A stretch of DNA of 64,000 nt, taken from assembly GCF_010389155.1 (NCBI RefSeq), contig NC_057769.1, positions 26,536,735 to 26,600,734 on the forward strand, in the 5' to 3' direction. Below are positions 62,715 to 64,000 of this stretch, piece after piece. The position numbers and the translations under genes are program-made. The stretch comes from Erigeron canadensis. Taxonomy: Eukaryota > Streptophyta > Magnoliopsida > Asterales > Asteraceae. Position 1 is the stretch's first letter; each line of letters starts with the position of its first letter. The notes under the pieces were generated by a model that saw nothing but the letters and a program-made list of their open reading frames with translations, did not search any database and was not told the origin of the DNA.

Positions 62715-62729
62715 AAGTGTGGGGGGATT
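62715..62729 (+). other. Polypurine tract of the Athila-like element
   Basis: AAGTGTGGGGGGATT directly precedes the TG of the 3' LTR. The 13-bp AAGTGTGGGGGGA also occurs at 59885-59897 and 60883-60895 inside the element. Confidence 0.75.
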
Positions 62730-63460
62730 TGATGTGTCGTATTTTATACCCATTTCTCACAATGTGTTTAGTTGATTCAACATAGTTTTCGAGTCGTTTT
62801 AGTATATATTTAAAACGTTCATGGTATTTGTTAGTGTTTCAAGTTACTAACAGGTACTTTAACGTAATTCTAGAAGAAACGACATTTTTGAGGTTCACAA
62901 AAGATGATTCGGTTAAATAGAGTTACAAGACATAAGACGGCAAGGCGAGGCTAAAATGTTCACATAAAATGGCGTATTTTGGACTCGACTAGATGAGGAG
63001 TGACTGCAACAAATAATATGGACTTATAAATATGAGTAAAAAAAGTGGTGGTGGTCTCGTTACTTGTTCAGCCGAGAGAGTATACTACTAGTGAAGCAGC
63101 AGCCCAGAAGAAGAAAAAAAATGAAAGCCAAAGTGGGCTTTGGCCCCTCTTGTCTTGCGTCCGGCCCAAAAGAAGGAAAAAGAGGCAGTGGCCTTTTGTT
63201 TTTGTAGGCAGCAAACAACATCAACAACTTGAGTATATATATTTTTGCAAGCTGCTCAATATAAAAGATACTAGGTTACAATTAATAGGAGGTGTCGGTT
63301 CGGTGGGATTTGGAGAATTGTACGGTGTTGTAGGAAGTCAGCCGCAAAAAGACGAAAACACTTTGTTTTTGGTTTTTCGTTCGAGACAACAACAGCATAA
63401 AAAGTGAAATACATCATTCAGCGTTCATCAATCTCGTTCGACTTTTCAAACTCACTATTA
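62730..63460 (+). repeat. Truncated 3' LTR
   Basis: Matches 57548-58274 of the 5' LTR with scattered substitutions and small indels, then stops at CACTATTA, exactly where the 5' LTR enters its (TTA)n microsatellite. The remaining ~990 bp of the LTR are absent. Confidence 0.85.
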
Positions 63461-64000
63461 GTAATTAAAAAGGGGTTTTTATGCGGTTGTAGTACAATAA
63501 CCACAGGTTCGTCACTGTCATGATTAACTGAGGCATATTGATGAAATTATTTGTCGTAGTCTCCACAAGGCGTATGCTACAATAGTTTCTCTATTGTATA
63601 ATTATTTGAAAACAATTGTACTCATAATGTGATATTATAATAAAAGGTAATTAAGAATTAAAATATAGACATACTTATGATCTTGTACTTGATATTCAAG
63701 TATATGTGCTTGATCATGATGCGACCTATAACATGAATATGTTTATTTTTAATTACTGTCCTATGATAATTAGATAACAATTAGGATTATTTTCATATTC
63801 TTTGATAATAACTACTTAATTTTAGTGACAGTTATAAGTTTAAAAAATTAAATATAAATACTTTTTGTATTCAGGGGTAAAAAGTGTAAATTACTGATGG
63901 AAAACAAAAAAGTGTAAGTTAATTAGACTTTTTATACAAATTAATATATATACTAGTATAATAATATATTTAGATAATGGTTATTAGAATTTTTAATTTA
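63461..64000. other. Right-edge sequence, nothing recognised
   Basis: AT-rich DNA after the broken LTR. Its first 23 bp include 20 bp that are the reverse complement of 59081-59100 in the 5' LTR; the rest matches nothing else in the window. Confidence 0.4.

Larger units (their letters stand above)
57548..63460 (+). mobile_element. Non-autonomous Athila-like LTR retrotransposon
   Basis: Two copies of the same LTR start (TGATGTGTC...) bound a 3.5-kb internal region that encodes no recognisable gag, protease, RT or integrase. The 5' LTR is complete (57548-59266) and followed by a tRNA-Asp-type primer site. The 3' LTR is cut to its first 731 bp. Over the shared ~730 bp the LTRs differ at only a few percent of positions, so the insertion is fairly young. 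The phrase GAGGACAAGCAAAGATTAAG before the polypurine tract and the primer site point to the Athila/Tat side of Ty3/gypsy. With no coding genes it is a LARD-like passenger that would need proteins from a relative. Confidence 0.85.

Noticed and set aside
63045..63407. 120-codon frame on the plus strand
   Set aside because: Lies within the truncated LTR, and the matching LTR copy breaks it with substitutions.
1..64000. CRISPR arrays, operons, ribosome binding sites, tRNA and rRNA genes
   Set aside because: Nuclear plant DNA; no regularly spaced direct repeats with spacers were seen, and B-box-like motifs occur only within SINE-like repeats without a full cloverleaf.

Overview
This is a stretch of nuclear plant DNA. 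It is AT-rich, has GT-AG spliced genes separated by kilobases of transposon debris, and carries TIR-type NB-LRR genes, which monocots lack, so the source is a eudicot. The repeat style (small Helitron-like elements with GC-rich ends, GC-rich hAT-type elements, an Athila-like LTR element with a tRNA-Asp-type primer site) would fit Asteraceae, but that is only an impression.

Layout. 1-925: an ORF running off the left edge on the minus strand behind a 5'UTR intron, then a polypurine tract and LTR-like start on the plus strand; together they look like the 3' end of a Tat-type Ty3/gypsy element with an antisense gene. 926-12.9 kb: gene-poor, with a small acidic hypothetical gene (4874-5101, minus), Helitron-like ends, a MITE nested in a Helitron, and an ~80-bp-period AT-rich tandem array. 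12930-16428 (minus): a clade IV SWEET (SWEET16/17-like, vacuolar sugar facilitator) whose last exon is missing. 19588-33135 (minus): a complete DNA topoisomerase 3-alpha gene, 24 exons reconstructed in phase, 941 codons, with one duplicated exon and an Arg-to-Pro change in the TOPRIM motif. 34-42.9 kb: hAT, MITE, SINE-like, Ty1/copia and Helitron remnants. 42935-46145 (plus): an intact nine-exon SnRK2 kinase of the SnRK2.4/2.10 type. 46934-54486 (minus): two TIR-NB-LRR units whose nine exons join in one frame into a possible 1,958-residue TIR-NB-LRR-TIR-NB-LRR protein. 55.2-56.2 kb: a decayed LINE. 57548-63460 (plus): a non-autonomous Athila-like LTR retrotransposon with a truncated 3' LTR.

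The genes share no pathway or operon. TOP3A serves recombination-intermediate dissolution, SnRK2 osmotic-stress signalling, SWEET vacuolar sugar exchange and the TNL locus pathogen sensing. The strongest candidates for something unusual are the double TNL, the SWEET whose seventh membrane helix may be replaced by read-through into an intron, the symmetric duplicated exon and TOPRIM substitution in TOP3A, and a set of small Helitron-like elements ending in CTCG rather than CTRR. Exon borders were placed by eye from splice signals, phase and remembered family alignments; nothing was run.
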